The position numbers and the translations under genes were made by a program. From positions 62,001 through 126,000 of the forward strand of contig NW_017803843.1 of assembly GCF_001625305.1 (NCBI RefSeq): a stretch of DNA of 64,000 nucleotides, written 5' to 3'. Under the pieces are notes generated by a model. It saw nothing but the letters and a program-made list of their open reading frames with translations, was not told where the DNA came from and did no database searches. This DNA is from Branchiostoma belcheri. Lineage: Eukaryota > Chordata > Leptocardii > Amphioxiformes > Branchiostomatidae. Shown here in pieces: positions 11,851 to 24,300 of the stretch. The stretch's first letter is position 1, and each line of letters begins with the position of its first letter.

Positions 11851-13763
11851 CACACTTCCAAACACATGACGTAACCATCAGGTGTGAGGGGCAGGCCGTC
11901 GCGCGACAAGCTTAGTGCCTCATCAAATCCGCGGTAATAATCCCTGACATCACGACTTCTCCCATATAAATCAGCTTAGATTTAATATAAGAGGGGAATG
12001 CAATATAAGTGCATTTGTCAGGCTCTTGAAATTTGCTGCTACGTGCGAGATACGGTGGTATAAATTTAAGGCGGTAAGTATAAATGCTGCCAGTCCGTTT
12101 GTGTACATGGTAGGACCTATCAGCATGACATCGTGAGACGTGACCACTTACTTGTTTGTCCCCATCAGCCGGTGTAGACATCTGCTGTCTGCCTGTGTTT
12201 TGTTAAACACCACAACGGAAGTGAAATCTGCAAGGGACTTTAATAATAAAAGAAGGGGTTGCGTTAATAATGGTACACTGGTTAATTCGCAATGCTGATA
12301 AGGACATTTCTTTGTAATCTTCAAGCAAATCCTGCGGTGGCAAGACAGTTTCCATTGGCCAATGTCCGCATAATCTCCAAACAGATCTTACGTTGGCAGG
12401 GTAGTAATCATTGACCAAAGGAGTGTCCATTAGTCTAATGGACAACCCTGTTATCAATGGATGCTGCCTTGCCATAGTAATATCTGCTTGGATGTTACAT
12501 GTTTGCGCCTATGTAAAACTAATACTAATAGTGTACTAGAGTATTTTTCAGTGGATTATCGTGAGATTACTTTTCATACATCATACCAAGAGCTTACGAT
12601 GAATCTTAGTTTTTTTCAGGGAATTCGCTTGCAGCTCAGGGAGATCGTTTTAGGCTGAAGGCCTCAAGCTCAAGCGTCGCACAGTAGGACCAGGAACGAT
12701 TCAAAGTTAAACCCCCTTGGCAGGCCACTTAGTTACGCTGCAGGCGGACCTATACCCCGGGGGGAAATCTAGCTCCGCAGGGGTAAAGATAATGTCGTGT
12801 TAGAAGTGCAAGGTCCAGCTTGACGCTTGTCCTCGCATAGCTGGGTGTACAGGTATTTGATAATCTTTCATGTATACACAGCTAAATATATGTCGTACAT
12901 GCACTTTGATACGGGATTGGAAAAAACGGCATTGGTGCACTTAAAGTTCACAAACTATGTAACTGTTAAATATTAAATGAGTTCCTTATTTCAATTAATT
13001 ATGTATCGTGCATGATTTCACGATGTTCACATTTAATTCAACAAACTTCCAAATACCACAAGAATTAAATTTCCGCCATTTGCCAATAATATGAGATCAT
13101 AATAGAATTTGCTGATTACTAGTAAATGTGCAAATTAGTTTTTGTACAATTCGTGCCCTCTGTGTGCCTTGCTTCTACTTCAATTGATACAGACAAGTTG
13201 AGGCGGACGCACTTATGTGATGAAAGTGTACATGTATTATTTTATTTTCCACGCATGGCATTAAAACTGTGTCTACTAATGTGAAGCTTGCTCTATTGTT
13301 AGGGTTTTACCCTTTTTCTTTCAGTCTTACTTTAGGTTTCATGTCTAACATAAGTAAAAAAACAACAACAATCAGGTAGACAACTTTGTTTCAACACACA
13401 AACTTTCTACTTTTACATACTAGCCGTCAGGCCTCCCAGGCCTTCTCCAGACCATGGTTGGGAGTTGGCCGTCAATCGTGGTAGTTGGGAGTAGATCGGC
13501 CAGGTTGCCTACTAGACTTAAACTTGAAGTCATCTACGCCGACCAACTATGAATTTTGAAGAATTGAATTAGGAAAAGTCAAATTCTCCATGCATGCGAC
13601 CACAGTAGCGAACTGGAACTAGAATTATACGTGTTTCAGGCTACTCCCAATTCAGCGCCGACGTTGACTGGTTGGGGAGTATCGGGAGCAAGTCGTGGGA
13701 ATTAAGGCCCTGACTGCGTGACAAGGGCTTTAACCAATTTCAATGCGGCAGATCTGGAGTCAG
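11851..13763. other. Intergenic: RhoBTB side to 3' end of CUB/LDLa/LU gene A
   Basis: No gene is seen. The stretch 12315-12475 has two diverged direct copies of a TAATCTCCAA.CAGAT.TACG.TGGCA end (12315 and 12371), as in the MITE at 35053, plus the palindrome GTCCATTAGTCTAATGGAC. Near 13235-13250, TTTATT on the plus strand gives AATAAA on the minus strand, a possible poly(A) signal for gene A. Confidence 0.55.
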
Positions 13764-16756
13764 CTAGGCTGTGAACATGCAGACGGTAGACAGAGATGCC
13801 ACGAGAAGGTGGATCCAGTTGGGCTGTAACACTCCGACCATGTTGGGCTCGGACACCTGGTTGGAGAAGCGCTTGTCGTCTCCGTTCAGCAGCTGACTGT
13901 TACAGAGGTCCTCACTGCAGCACACCTTACAGACCTACAAGCCGGCATGAAAGGCGAGCATGCATGTACTCTGGCACATGAAATGCAATGTACTAACATG
14001 TACTAAATTGACTGTCATCATAGTCTATCATCATCTACCACAACGTATCTAATGCCTACATACCTCACACAGGGAACTAATGTGGGCATGGTGGTCTTGG
14101 AAAGGTGCACTTAGGTGCACCATGCCCTCCATGTACATATGTATGTGGTCAATTGTAATAAATAAATAAATAACTTTGTACAGTGTACACCGTGCACGTG
14201 AGCTAATGCATGCTATATCATTTGGCCAAGGAGGTTACAAATCCTTGATTTGGCCGACTCCCTCCTAAATACCATCGTCCGACGGACCTTGAGATATACA
14301 CCGAAACATCACCAAAAACAGTACCTCTCGATAACAAAGGACGAAGGTATGAGGTTTTTTTTTACCTCTATGATTTTGTATATAATTACCTGCACCCAGC
14401 CGTCCATGCAGTCCTCCTGTTCCCAGTACTCCGGACAGAGCGAGCCGCAGCCCCGGCGGTACACGATCCTCTCCTTCTGCCTCCCAGGGCCCAGGATGCG
14501 CTCGACCTAGCAGGGTTGCAAATGTGATACAGGGGTATGACAATCCTTTTTTAAATTAATACTTAGTGAAAGAAAAGTCATGTTACCATGCAAGTTTATA
14601 GCCTCCTTTGCAGGCGTTCCGGGTCACAAACGCTTAGAACTTTGGCTGCCTTCTGTAGTATTCAGCCTTCACTGGAGCAAAACGGAAGGCATACAAGGGG
14701 AAGCGCGTGCGATCAGACCCCCCCCCCCCGACCCGGAACGCCTGCAAAGGAGGCTAGAAAGTCCATTGGGATCATCACTTCCAGGCTAACTAAAGACTTC
14801 ATCAAGTCTAAAAGACCCATCACTTTTTGATCATTTTGCTATCGTCCGCACGTTTGTGACGTCGCGGTTTCTGCGCGATGGGCTATTCACACTTGACGAA
14901 GGTCATGGTACTAGTATGAAAGTTAATTGTTGGTACCCAGCAATCCTGATCATCCAGACATTCGGTGACGGGTACTGTAGAGTCTACCGGGCTGGCACAG
15001 GCCCCGTCATCATGGCACGAGTAGCACTGGCGGCTGGGGTAAGTGTCTACGTACACAGACAAGACCATGAAGTCAAACGGTTTGGTAAATGGTGTACATC
15101 TTAAGTATATGACAGAGCCCTACTAATGACAACAACAGCCTCTCACAACTGTTTAAACCCGAGGACCTACCGATGTTTTCGATGCTGTAGTCATCACTTG
15201 GCAGTGCCGTGAACACGGTACTGTCTGCCAGGCTACCGGTCCAATGTGGGGTTGGAGCTGAAGCATTTGGAATGCCTTTCCCTACTGTTGTGGTGTAGTT
15301 GTGCCAGTTCCCAGGTGTGGCAGCCTCGCGTGTAGGTGTTGGCGTCCTGTCAACGTCAGTAGTCGCTGCATATGTCGTAACTGGCAGTGGAAAGATAACG
15401 TTCCGCATAAGGTATCTTTATCAGCTTAGCTTCTGTTACCGTGAACTACCATGATGACAAGTTGTATGTTGATGAGCGGGTAACGTTACCCACCAAGGAA
15501 ACAAACATCTTGATGATCGCAACATCATCGAGTTCGGTTTTAACCAGTCTGCTTCACAAATAAGCGCGCTTCGGCAAATGGCGGAAACGCGCCAGTAACT
15601 AGATAGATGTGACCACAGTAGTACTCACCGATAGGAGTGGTACTTGGGGAAGCAGTAGTGTCTGCGCACAGGAACTCACTCTCGTCTTCCCCCTGTTGAC
15701 AGTCGTCCGCCCCATCACACACCTTTTCTGGCACGAGACAGCTTCCTTCTGGGCACGAGAAGTAGTTCTCCTGGCAGCTTGTTTCCCAGGTTAGGGCAAA
15801 GCCCTTCCCGGGAATGGCCATTGGCGGTTGGAAGTCGATCTTGAGCCTTTCCTTGTCAGTCACAATGACGTCTGGTGGTGTTTGACTGCCGCAGAATGTG
15901 GAAGTGTCTTCGGACTCGAGCTCGTTTCCATTTGGGTCCACCTCGATAACCTGTGAGTTGTAAGATAAGGTTGGTATTGGGGACACCTTGGTCAGCAGAT
16001 GATCTGACGTAATCGCTATGTGAGGCACTTGTGATACATCAGAAAATGTCTTCCTTTACTTACTAATAAATCATTCGTGTTAGATTATGTAGATACATAA
16101 TGTAGTATGTATGTATGCACCTATTATTACATGCTATCAATACTAATGGCTGATGTGAAGAACAATATGTAGAGTAATTCCGCTGAGTTATTTCATTTGT
16201 TGTATAGCTGAATTATTTTATTTGTTGAATATATTGAATAAAAGACTTTTATTGTACGTTTATGCTCTTACAAGTTAAGTACAGGTAATGAATAAAGCAG
16301 AAGTAACAAAATTACAGCTATATGTTACCAAAACTTTACATACTACTGTTACCTATATATAGCTATTATTTACAGGTTCAACTTCTTCTCGCTTCTAAGA
16401 CAGTTGTAGTTATGAACATATGGAGCTAATGATACATGGTTTGTCCAGTTTCATAAGGAATGCGAATTTTTCTGTTCTATATATAAATGTCTATCTATGG
16501 AATATGTCTACATACCTTGACAGCAGAGAGGCAAGGCACGTCAAATATCCCCGTGAAGCTGGCCCGGAGCCGCTTGCCCGGGGCCGCCACGATGTTCCAT
16601 GTACAGCTCAGGCCGGGCGGGAAAAACACGGGGTAGTTCACGGTGGTGATGTTACCGTTATCTGTTAGGATTTGTCCCCCGCAGGCTGTTTGTACAACAA
16701 TACAAATAGCAGAATGTTTGCCATCTGTTAAGATTGGTCCCCCGCAGATTGTTTTT

Positions 16757-16802
<46 letters not shown>

Positions 16803-19785
16803 AAATAGCAAAATGTTTGTTCCTTTCTTTCTCTAAAATTTTTTAATTAGTGAAAGTGAAATTTTCACATAAGAGTGCAGACACATTTCTTCCACTGCTA
16901 CTTGTGTACGCGGCAGTTATGACCCACTATATCTAAACGTACCTTATCATATAATATGACGAAAAGGCACTACGGAAATTGGGGCTCGACTAACACCGTC
17001 ATCTTTGTTCACAGAAGTCCCAATTACTTAGTGTTGGAACATAAAGTTTTTGCATTTTTGTCATAATGTATTACACCAACACAGATGAACTTCCATGAAA
17101 TTTCATTTTTGTAGAAGGACGAGTAAAGATAATCCACGTGGTTGATTCAGGGTCTATCAGTACACATTCTAATCTACAAAATCACAGGAAGAGTGGAGTA
17201 CTGACGGGTTTGATGGTGATCACAGTTGATCTCGTCCTTATAGTCCTGGCAGTGCTGCTGCATGTCGCACTGGTCCGCTCCCCTCACACACACACTCCCC
17301 TCGTCACACATCAGCAAATGGGGCTGAACAGGAGAGGAACATACTGGTGCTACATTATAATAGCAATCAATCCATAGCTTCCTGATTTATGCTGATAAAC
17401 CACAAACAATCACGGTTACAAACGCATCGTATAACTCTTTCCAAAGTCAATAATAGTGCTGTAGAAATGAAAGAAGGAATGCTTTAAAAACTGGCTGGAT
17501 GCCAAGATGGGAATAGCTGGTTGGGAGGCGTGAGTCTGATGACGATGTGTGACTTAAATAATTGGTCACCTTGGTGACTTGAATTGGACTAAGGCTAATG
17601 TTTGGTGGGTGCCGTAATAGAGCAATGTAGAAACAGGAGTGCCAGGCAAGCCTGGCGCAAAGAACTGCTATAATAATTGGCCTGAGTCCTAATCCCTTCT
17701 TGAAACCCAACCGACCAACCAAGTAGCCTGGCTGCCATCCTCCGTAGTTTCCGCCCGCTCCCTAATGTCGCTGGCTACCACGAAACTACGGAGGATGGCA
17801 CCCAGGATACCAACCAACCAACCAACCAACCAACCAACCAACCAACCAACCAACCAACCAACCAACCAACCAACCAACCAACCAACCAACCAACCAACCA
17901 ACCAACCAACCAACCAACCAACCAAACAAACAAACAAACAAACAAACAAACAAACAAACAAACAACCATCGAACGTGATACTCATCGCAAAATGATAAAG
18001 GATAAACGAGAAAGACAGGAAGTTGGTTTATGTAGAAAGGCAGACAGTACCGGACATGTTCGCCAGGTGATGCTGAATCCGATCTTGCGGACGGCTGCAT
18101 CTGTCACAAACTTCACAAAAACCTCGTTCCCGCTGAGCACGATGGGTTCTGGGGCGGTATCCCCGCACAACGTTTTAATTAGCGGAAAGTTGCCGCTTGG
18201 TCCATCATGAACCTAATTCAAAATTGTGGTCTCAAATAAGCAGGAGTTGGCATGTTTGACAATGATACAGGAATGCGTTCCCTATACACGAAATCAACAT
18301 TTATCAACAAATATCCAATGAGTTTTCTCGCTGTATATCTGAAAAGGACAAACGTCCCATGAGAAGAGGCAGCAACTCTCCAAGCAGAGGTTCGGGCTTG
18401 AAATTATCATTGACGTGTTGTAGGCCTTTTCATCGTGCTTTCGTTTTTGTACTTGCCAGCGAAATGATGGCCCCATGTACGCAGAAGAATGTCCGATAAC
18501 CTTTAAACGCTTAAAACACGTCAGCTGCTGTGGATAGAAGGACGGACACTTGCTGCCACTTGCTGAGGAACTAAAGTGACGTCTAAGGTAAGGTCAAAAG
18601 CTAACAAAGGTGACAACTTTTGTATTTTACTGATTAATATGACACTTTGATCACCACAGTTTTTCACCGACAACGTTACAAGAATTGTTCAACTTACAGT
18701 AAACAAGACTATATACGAACCTGGAGGTAATCGTAGCCGCAACTATTTCCAAATTCCTCTATGTCGAAAGTCCGGTTGAAGACCAACCAGAGCTGCTTCT
18801 CGGGTACGGTACTGACCACACGCCAGCTGAAGCCAAAAACAACCAATCAGCCCATTCTGTTTACAAAATTGCCAGCAAACCTGTTTCGACGAACGTGTTT
18901 TTGTCTTCCTGCAAACACTAACCAAAACCATGAGTCTAACGTTGACTGACAGTTACGTCATCCCCATCACACATGCAATTCGTATATGATTATTTTAAAG
19001 TTCTGATCGCAGCCATTAATCAAATTACTAAACTGAAGCCTAGCAAATTGACACCCCAGAAGGGATTCCATAAGTTGATCATCATAATATCATCCACTGC
19101 GCTCAATTTCACTTTTCCTTGTACATGTATATGCTCTAACAAACAGTTTGATCAACTGATCATGGTGATCGCTTTCTTTTGTACAAAAAATATATAGTGC
19201 TTTTTGTATAGAATAGTACTAAAATCTGACGTTGTGCCTTTTGATGGAAACTTAATTTTCGTGCAGGTAGCTGCAAAGTGTACCTGCATATCTTGCCTGA
19301 AGGGTACTTGTTAGGGTAGTTCAGGCTGGAGAAGGTTCCGGTGTAGCCCTGTATCACCAAGGGACGGTCCGTGCCGCATGGGTCTGTCGGGCAGCAAGAA
19401 TTCCAAATTATCGCACTGCTTTCATCAGAGTTTGCTAGCTACAATGTTCTAAACTTGTGACATTTGAAGAACAAATGTTTTAGATTTTGGATTTTGGTTC
19501 TAAAATTTGTCACCTTGACGTACGGACACACCTTAATCCGTCTTGTGTGGTACTATGGTTCATGGCGGCAAATAGCAATCATATTCTCATGTTTTAGCAA
19601 AGTTTTTTTTCAATCTTGGCAAAAACAAACTAGCAGTAACCTTAGTTGTACCAAAATCTGCCACGGTTCCCAAGTCCAGAAAAACCGCCGTTTGGTCGCG
19701 ACGTGGGAGCCAATGCTTATAGCAGGAAATGTTTTCAATGAAACACTTGGTAAGGTGCAAGCTACAAGCCAGGCTTGGCGTAGAA

Positions 19786-19829
<44 letters not shown>

Positions 19830-20025
19830 GGGTCGGCGTAAGTGAAATACTTCTAGAATTCATTCTATTATTCATAACTCACCGGAGTGTGTAGTGAACT
19901 GAAAAAAAAACATAGAAACACTTCTGCGTTACAAACTGACCTGTCTGCCCCATGACACAACCAAAGGACGCCAGGATGAGGACGATTCGGACGATATGTC
20001 CAACACCTCTGCCCACAGCGCCCAT
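13764..20025 (-). CDS. CUB-LDLa-CUB-LDLa-stalk-LU protein with GPI tail, paralogue A
   Basis: Eleven exons on the minus strand: 20025-19941, 19383-19284, 18826-18721, 18212-18051, 17323-17206, 16685-16516, 15950-15629, 15380-15171, 15046-14937, 14506-14390, 13934-13764. All have GT..AG introns and compatible phases; the total is 1671 nt, 556 aa. Residues 1-27 form a signal peptide. CUB1 is about 30-151, with DPCG, SSLNYP, the calcium-site pattern [11 protein letters not shown] (joined across exons 3 and 4) and TLCGD. LDLa1 is 152-190 (CD.GSVC...QCD...[11 protein letters not shown]). CUB2 is about 191-308 and LDLa2 about 309-343 ([21 protein letters not shown]). A Thr/Pro/Ser-rich stalk follows to about 425. 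The Ly6/uPAR domain is 426-515, opening [10 protein letters not shown] and closing VCCSEDLCN (VCC preceded by VCK). A hydrophobic tail [18 protein letters not shown] with nothing charged after it predicts GPI anchoring. The CUB/LDLa order resembles LRP10/LRP12 ectodomains, but those end in a transmembrane helix and have no LU domain. Role unknown; probably a cell-surface binding protein. Confidence 0.88.
14599..14756. mobile_element. MITE with 27-bp terminal inverted repeats
   Basis: The left end TAGCCTCCTTTGCAGGCG and the next bases TTCCGGGTC are inverted exactly at the right end (GACCCGGAACGCC, TGCAAAGGAGGCTA). The end motif matches the 10415-10618 family (TAGCCTCC.TTGCAGG type). The interior differs and includes an 11-C run near 14719. 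It lies in intron 9 of paralogue A. No clear target duplication is seen. Confidence 0.82.
16757..16803. repeat. (CAA)n microsatellite
   Basis: About 16 uninterrupted CAA units in intron 5 of paralogue A, immediately upstream (minus-strand sense) of the CUB2 exon acceptor. Confidence 0.95.
17727..17805. mobile_element. Short MITE with 24-bp inverted ends
   Basis: CCTGGCTGCCATCCTCCGTA (from 17727) and its inverse ending ACGGAGGATGGCACCCAGG (17805) enclose about 30 bp. CCAA-type repeats lie on both sides (ccaaccgaccaacc on the left, the long array on the right), so the element inserted into, or seeded, the microsatellite. It is in intron 4 of paralogue A. Confidence 0.8.
17811..17965. repeat. 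(CCAA)n followed by (CAAA)n microsatellite
   Basis: About 28 CCAA units pass into about 11 CAAA units. Reading frames through it give artificial NQPT and GWLV repeats on the two strands; none is a gene. It lies in intron 4 of paralogue A. Confidence 0.97.
19789..19826. repeat. (AT)n microsatellite
   Basis: About 18 TA units in intron 1 of paralogue A. Confidence 0.95.
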
Positions 20026-20065
20026 CTCGGCTGCACGTACACGTAGGGGAGTTCTGATAAAATAC

Positions 20066-20078
20066 GCGACGTTTTATA
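20066..20078 (-). promoter_or_regulatory. TATA-type core promoter of paralogue A
   Basis: On the minus strand TATAAAACGTCGC (20078-20066) lies 41 bp upstream of the start codon at 20025. The 12-mer ATAAAACGTCGC is repeated exactly 45 bp upstream of the start codon of paralogue B. A start of transcription about 25-30 bp downstream would give a very short 5'UTR. Confidence 0.7.
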
Positions 20079-20089
20079 CTGTAGTGTTT

Positions 20090-20940
20090 CGGGTTTAATT
20101 GCTTCTCACGTATCTCACGTTTCTCTGTATGGGGCCGCCAAGGAGTTGTTGCTCAGGTGACAAATGTGTAATGTCAATAAACGTACCTCAGCAATTTGAT
20201 AAAACAAGGAGGCTATAGAAAACAGGGATAACTTGCTTGCCGTGACAAATTGAAAATTTCTTCCTTGATAATCTCACTATTCCGGAGTAAAATGAATGAA
20301 CTTTATGGAATCCAAATAAATCTGATTATTCTTGGCGCCTGGTAATGCAGATTCTGTTTGGTTTGGAAGGCGTCAGCTGAAAACTCCACGAATATCTGTT
20401 TGTTCGTTTCCTTCCGTTTATGCGAAAATGTACACAATATGTGTATCCTTAAAATAAACAATACCAGACAAATAAAAATGTCGCACTAGCAATCAGTGTT
20501 AAACATGTAATTTCTGTGTGTTCTCCAGATATACATATGTACGAGTATGATGTATTAATCCATATCGTTATTCTTCAGTTACAGAATTAGAATGTCAGAC
20601 TAAACAATGAGGAGTGAAACGTCACTTACAAATTTTGGCTGCTGTCGTGGGACAATCATGCTCAAATGGGCACGTACATATGTGTAAGAAAATGAGAAAA
20701 TGCTCTATGTGCTCTTTAAGTTGTCTGTTGGTAAGGGCTCAAGAGTCGTAAAAATCGTTTATATTTAAGTTTGTAACATTTCATTAAAAAAAATACATGT
20801 TTTGATACCGGTGGCACGCTGTAGAGAGTAACCACGCTGAAAGATAGTAAAACGCGTGTTGTATGTACACGTTACAGCACTGTGACACAATAATTCTATA
20901 TTCGTCAATAGTAGAAGCTACTTTTACAGCAATTCAGAAG
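20090..20940. other. Upstream region of paralogue A, no gene seen
   Basis: AT-rich spacer between the core promoter of A and the tandem repeat next to the 3' end of B. No ORF or element was recognised. Confidence 0.6.
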
Positions 20941-20944
20941 TCAA

Positions 20945-21300
20945 AACATTGTTAAAAACTCTGCCAACTACATCCTATGTACTAACGTTATTGTACTGAT
21001 ACAGTCAGCATATTGGTGAAAACCTGCCAGCTACACCCTATGTGTGTTCAGACAGTATGGATGACACCGGGTGCTAACATCATTGTACAGGTTCAGTCAG
21101 CACTGGTGAAAACCCTGCCAATTATTAGTACATCCCATGTGTGTTCAGAGAACATGGCGGACGCTAGGTGCTAACGTCATTGTACAGGTTCAGTCAGCAC
21201 ATTGGTGAAAACCCTGCCATGTACTTCCTATGTGTGTTCAGAGAACATAGCTGACACGATCGCAAGGTGCTTAAACGTCATTGTACAGGTTCAGGCCCTG
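20945..21300. repeat. Tandem repeat, about 110-bp unit, three to four copies
   Basis: The block cattgtacaggttcagtcagcac, then tggtgaaaaccctgcca, tatgtgtgttcagagaacat and ggtgctaacgt recurs in the same order, with the first copy more diverged. The array stops exactly at the last exon of paralogue B (stop codon at 21304), so it makes up the start of that gene's 3'UTR or downstream region. Confidence 0.85.
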
Positions 21301-21303
21301 GGT

Positions 21304-24300
21304 TCAGGCGGTAAAGATGCCGACAGCAGACAGAGCCGCCACGAGAAGGTGGATCCAGTTGGGCTCCGGCGCCTCTGCCATTCCGGACTCGGACACCTGG
21401 TTGGAGAAGCGCTTGTCGTCTCCGTTCAGCAGCTGACTGTTACAGAGGTCCTCGGCACAGCACAGCCGGCAGGTCTGAAGAGGGACAACCGTTAGAGAAC
21501 CTGCATGGATGCCAGACTGTTTCCACGGACTGCCAGGGCCAACATTCCCCCGAGGAAATTTTGCCACAGCTACTCTCCAAGCAGATAGAGTTTGATGGGA
21601 AAGATTATGACTTTTATTACCTCCATGAAAAATGGAGGTATTGTTTTTGGCGTGTCTGTCTGTCTGTATGTATGTATGTATGTATGTATGTATGTCTGTG
21701 TGTGTGTCTGTCTGTCTGTCTGTCTGTCTGTGTGTGTTTCCGCAACTTTGTAGTCAGCATAACTTCAGAACGCCTTTATGGATTATGATGATATTTGGTA
21801 TGTTGGTAAGTCTTAGGAAGACAAACGTCAAGGTCAAATATGGGCCTCCTGGTGGATGACCTTGGTACTGCAGCAGAACTTCCGGTTTTTGTATCTTTTG
21901 TCCTGAACATGCTATGGTCTTAATGTTTTGGTGACAGATCGCTTTTCCTGTCAGGAATAAGTGGTGTGAGTTTAGTCCCCCTAGCAACTTGTTCTGGAAC
22001 TGCAGGGCACTTTCTGGCGAAATGTTTAAAAGCCAATAAGTCCAGATAGGAACAACATATTTTCATAATTTTTGGTGTGTAGGTAGCTGAGAGAGATGTA
22101 CATGATTAAATGCAAATTATGCAAATAAGGACTTTATTTGCATAATTATTGAGGAAATTCTATGAGTACAGTGTTTTACATTATACTACTTTCATACATG
22201 TAATGTATGTAACCTATGTCAGGCAGAACATTAACAGATACTAATTATGCAAATGATGACCCAATTTGCATAATTTATGCAAAAATTCTATGATTTCTTA
22301 ATGGTGAATAATGGGAATGTCATACTTGGGACATCTGTAAGTTAATCAAAAGTTAACATACATCACGATGCATATATCATGTTAATGCAGAGTTAATTTG
22401 CATAATTAAAGAGGAAATTTACATTTACATATCAAGCCCATATTTCATGGAGGTATGAGATCTCGGAATTCTTGTTTAGCTTCTGTTTACAAAGTAAATA
22501 CTACCCGACTTAACTGGTATTTACTGCCATTCGTAAATCCAACTTTTTATGCAGCAATATGTTTTGTTCAGTGCCGGGGACTAAGATATGCCTCTGAAAT
22601 CTATGAAAACATGTTTACCTGCACCCAGCCGTCCATGCAGTCCTCCTGTTCCCAATACTCCGGACAGAGCGAGCCGCAGCCCCGGCGGTACACGATCCTC
22701 TCCTTCTGCTTCCCAGGGCCCAGGATGCGCTCGACCTATCAGAGAGGCTACTTCATCAAAACGATCTACATATCTACAACTTTGAGACAAGGGCGTGGCA
22801 TGCATGGTATAGACAAGTAAGTACAGTAGGTCTTATGATGTTGTCACTTATCCTCTACGAGGCTTCGGAAGCGGCTGAAAAGAGGAGAAATTGGCAAATT
22901 CGTGCAAATAGACAAATAACACGCCAGGGGCCTTAGCGGACCCAACTCCACTGGCACATTATCTGTCTATTTGACCAATTTCTACTCTTCCAGCCGGCTT
23001 CCGATGCCTGGTGGAGGCTAGTTATCAATATTCATGATGTTGTAACATTTATCCCCATCAAGCTGTGAGAATACCGGTAAGGGAAGAGGTATTGTCATTA
23101 CCCAGCAAGCCTGATCATCCAGACATTCGGTGACGGGTACTGCAGAGTCTACCGGGCTGGCACAGGCTCCGTCATCATGGCACGAGTAGCACTGGCGGCT
23201 GGGGTAGGTGTCTACATATACACAAACGAGAAAACGAAAATGGTTGTATGTTTAGAGTCTAAAAACACAAGTGCGTGGTCAAATGGTTTGGTAAATGAGT
23301 ACATGACAGAGCCCCACTAATGACAACCACTGCCCCTCAAAACACACAGGTGTCTGGGTAAGACTCTAAACTCTCGGGAACAGCGTTGGACCGATCATGA
23401 CTGTCCATCACAATTATCAGTTCAACTAATGAGGGAGTGTTTACTACAAGTATTTGCATTCTTAATGTTGTCTTTTCTTTTGTCTCTATACCATGTTTTG
23501 ACGGATCTGAGCTTGGCTGTAGGATCAAACCCATTGTGCTCCTGACGGTCACATGCTGAAAAATCAACCACAACAACCGGCAGTTGCCCTGAACTGAATC
23601 AGGGACAATGGTGACTGACAGAAATGTTCTGCCATCGTCAGGTCGGCAGAACGAGAGGTTTGTGCTCGTTTAAGCAATCATTTATCTGATTGGTACCACA
23701 TAACCTCTGCAAATTGCTTTTGAGGCGTCTGAAAAGAAATTGCACCGACCATAGTGCTTTCGGTATGTATGTATGTCCTCTAATGATGATAGACCACATT
23801 CCCTCCTTAGACTTACCAAGTGACTGTGTTGTGAGGCTGGTACTACCTCCCAGGGTACCATTCCAAGCCCAGGTAACTGTCATGTTTGTCCAAGCCTGAG
23901 GTGTTGCAGATGAAGCCTTGTAAATGCCTTCCCGCACGGTTGAGGTGGGACTCAAGCCATGCTGTGTGGTTGAAGTAGCACTCGGTATGGTCTTCTGACG
24001 GATGGGACCAGTCTGTGAAGCGGTGTGGTAGTCTGTAGACCACTTTCCAGGTGTGACTGTGTTGGATGCAAGTGTGTTGGATGCAAGTGTGTTGGATGTA
24101 AGCGCCGTCTCACTCTCAGGCTTTCCGTCATTGCCAGTAGTCAGTGCACACAAGAGAAACATTGAACTCACTAGTACTGGAAGACAGGAATATTGCCGAC
24201 TAAAGACGGGTTTAAGTTAAGGTAAGTTTGTATTATTATTATTATATTTCTTTCGTAGTATAATAAGTGCACACGTAAGGCTAGCTACCCATACGAAAGG

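Noticed and set aside
17689..18100. Long frames with GWLV or NQPT repeats
   Set aside because: These are translations of the CCAA/CAAA microsatellite.
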